From: an uncultured Prochlorococcus sp.
GTDB lineage: Bacteria > Cyanobacteriota > Cyanobacteriia > PCC-6307 > Cyanobiaceae
Assembly (NCBI GenBank): GCA_902565305.1
Contig: CACFEJ010000013.1
Span: 1-35,913, forward strand
Direction of reading: 5' to 3'
Length of the DNA: 35,913 nt
Below the pieces are notes generated by a model that was not told the DNA's origin, did no database searches, and worked only from the letters and a program-made list of their open reading frames with translations. The position numbers and the translations under genes were made by a program. Shown in pieces: positions 34,815-35,913 of the stretch (the first letter of the stretch is position 1; every line of letters starts with the position of its first letter).

Positions 34815-35168
34815 ATGCTAGAAGGAAAGGAACTTCTTGAAAAAGCAAAGTTATTAAGTAAAAAATCTGAAGATGAGATAGCAAAAGGTTGTGGGTACGT
34901 AGGTCCAAGTGGAAGAATCTTAAGAAAAAGTTTCTATAGGGCGCTTATCGAAGCTAAGGGTTACAAAATAGGAAAGGGTCGTTTGGGGAAAAATGGTAAT
35001 AGAGCTTCAAGAGGCAGACAGACAGAATTCAAAACTAAAGTTCATGGCAATGGGAACCTATTAATTGGTCATGCCTACACCAAAAAATTAGGTCTAGAAC
35101 CTGGTCAGGAATTTAAAATAGATCTTAAAAAAGAGTCAAAAACAATTTATCTGATTCCATTAAATTAA
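34815..35168 (+). CDS. AbrB-family (cyAbrB) transcriptional regulator
   Basis: The 117-residue basic protein fits the cyanobacterial AbrB-like group: an N-terminal helix (GKELLEKAKLLSKKSEDEIA), the segment GCGYVGPSGRILRKSFYRAL and ALIEAKGYKIG. A C-terminal part of swapped-hairpin type follows (TEFKTKVHGNGNLLIGHAYTKKLGLEPGQEFKI). In other cyanobacteria such proteins regulate carbon/nitrogen balance, hydrogenase and related genes. The target here is not known. It is monocistronic in appearance, 97 bases after ctaE and convergent with ribE (ten bases between stops). Confidence 0.88.
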   Translation: MLEGKELLEKAKLLSKKSEDEIAKGCGYVGPSGRILRKSFYRALIEAKGYKIGKGRLGKNGNRASRGRQTEFKTKVHGNGNLLIGHAYTKKLGLEPGQEFKIDLKKESKTIYLIPLN

Positions 35169-35178
35169 ACAATATATT

Positions 35179-35832
35179 TTACCAACCGTTTTCTTTAAGC
35201 CACTCGGAAGAAATATTATTAAAAGATAAATCTTGATTACTATTTTTATTAAATAAAAGTAATTTCTCTACATATTTAATTAGTGCATCTGCTTCAAGGT
35301 TTACGCTGTCACCGATATTTAATTTATTCAGATTTGTATTATGCCAAGTATGAGGAATTATCGCAATAGTAAATATTTCTCCTTCCCGCTCATATTTTGC
35401 AATTGTAAGACTTATACCATTTACACAAATACTCCCTTTATTAACTACATATTTTGAAAAATTATTATTTTTCCACTTTATTGATAAGAGCCAAGATTTC
35501 TCTAATTTTTCTATATTCTCAACTGTTCCAAGGCCATCGACATGTCCGCTGACTATATGCCCTCCTAGACGGTCAGACACCCTAAGAGCGGGCTCCAAAT
35601 TAACAATCTGATTCAGGTTCGACTTTACTCCTAAAGTTGTTTTTTTTAATGTCTCCTCACTAACATCAACAGTAAATTTATTTTGAAAAATCTCTTTAAC
35701 TGTCAAACAAATTCCATCAACAGCTATGCTGTCACCAATTGCCATATCAAATAAATTATCTAGAATTTCAATTTCTAAAATATTTTTTTCTTGTCTTAGT
35801 TTTCCAACTGATTGAATTATTCCTGTAAACAT
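35179..35832 (-). CDS. ribE: Riboflavin synthase, alpha subunit
   Basis: It makes riboflavin from two molecules of 6,7-dimethyl-8-ribityllumazine. The 217-residue protein has the usual internal duplication of lumazine-binding domains: MFTGIIQSVGKLRQ / GDSIAVDGICLTVKE, then VDGLGTVENIEKLEK / KGSICVNGISLTIAKYE. The connecting motif RVSDRLGGHIVSGHVDG is canonical. Length is standard. The start is the conserved MFTGII. The remaining 81 bases to the end of the window are AT-rich and I see nothing in them. Confidence 0.97.
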   Translation of the reverse strand: MFTGIIQSVGKLRQEKNILEIEILDNLFDMAIGDSIAVDGICLTVKEIFQNKFTVDVSEETLKKTTLGVKSNLNQIVNLEPALRVSDRLGGHIVSGHVDGLGTVENIEKLEKSWLLSIKWKNNNFSKYVVNKGSICVNGISLTIAKYEREGEIFTIAIIPHTWHNTNLNKLNIGDSVNLEADALIKYVEKLLLFNKNSNQDLSFNNISSEWLKENGW

Positions 35833-35913
35833 AGTTTAAAAAAATATTTTTGCAAAATTTTGTATTTACTCTAATTTACTTTAAATCATTTTCAACTATA
35901 AATAAATTAAAGA

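Overview
The window reads as a stretch of chromosome from a marine picocyanobacterium, most likely a high-light-adapted Prochlorococcus. The DNA is very AT-rich and the genes are tightly packed. It carries psaF/psaJ, petC/petA, a tiny high-light-inducible (hli) gene, the cyanobacterial cytochrome oxidase cluster, and a 64-codon gene that I recognise as the Prochlorococcus/Synechococcus hyperconserved protein, sitting between tRNA-Trp and tRNA-Asp. Every stretch longer than about 300 bases contains a gene. Two of those genes (hli at 10477-10653 and a 59-residue membrane ORF at 25092-25271), together with psaJ, are very small and easily missed. I see no IS element, prophage, CRISPR array, rRNA or genomic-island signature. 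This is core-genome territory.

Layout. 1-1032: 3' part of hemL (tetrapyrrole synthesis). 1106-4464: five minus-strand genes (SPFH/band-7 protein, a 69-residue unknown, YajQ-like, DprA/LOG-fold-like, and a BioD-like+DRTGG protein). 4612-6174: a short-chain dehydrogenase convergent with map. 6270-9108: a translation block with a small membrane protein, rplS, tRNA-Trp, the hyperconserved protein, tRNA-Asp and gltX. 9109-11729: a Na+/H+ antiporter, then tsaD with hli behind it on the minus strand. 11804-12521: psaF-psaJ, convergent with gmk across a perfect hairpin. 13140-19546: an RqcH/NFACT protein, a small membrane protein, tatC with an overlapping antisense DUF3067-type gene, petC-petA, lgt and cobM. 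19602-25271: a RodZ-like protein, ppx, a UbiA prenyltransferase, an LD-carboxypeptidase, ispD, fabG and the 59-residue ORF. 25403-27124: a groES-less groEL with a repeat-rich tail. 27127-31467: minus-strand ctaA-ctaB, an ABC exporter and a repeat-containing unknown. 31683-34717: ctaC-ctaD-ctaE. 34815-35832: an AbrB-type regulator convergent with ribE.

How the genes work together. CtaA and CtaB make heme A for the terminal oxidase CtaCDE, encoded divergently beside them. PetC carries a twin-arginine N-terminus, so its export would need TatC, which is encoded just upstream. PetA/PetC (cytochrome b6f) and PsaF/PsaJ (photosystem I) belong to the photosynthetic electron chain, and the UbiA enzyme probably feeds plastoquinone synthesis. 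GltX makes Glu-tRNA, which is both a protein-synthesis substrate and the precursor that HemL later converts to 5-aminolevulinate. RplS, TsaD, Map, the two tRNAs, the RqcH-like protein and the hyperconserved protein all belong to translation or its quality control.

I do not see a clearly undescribed multi-gene system. The most interesting places are the tRNA-flanked hyperconserved gene with a perfect 20-bp palindrome next to it, the four 24-bp repeats in the groEL tail, the Trp-to-Phe pattern at the electron-entry motif of CtaC, and the conserved-looking but unexplained small genes.
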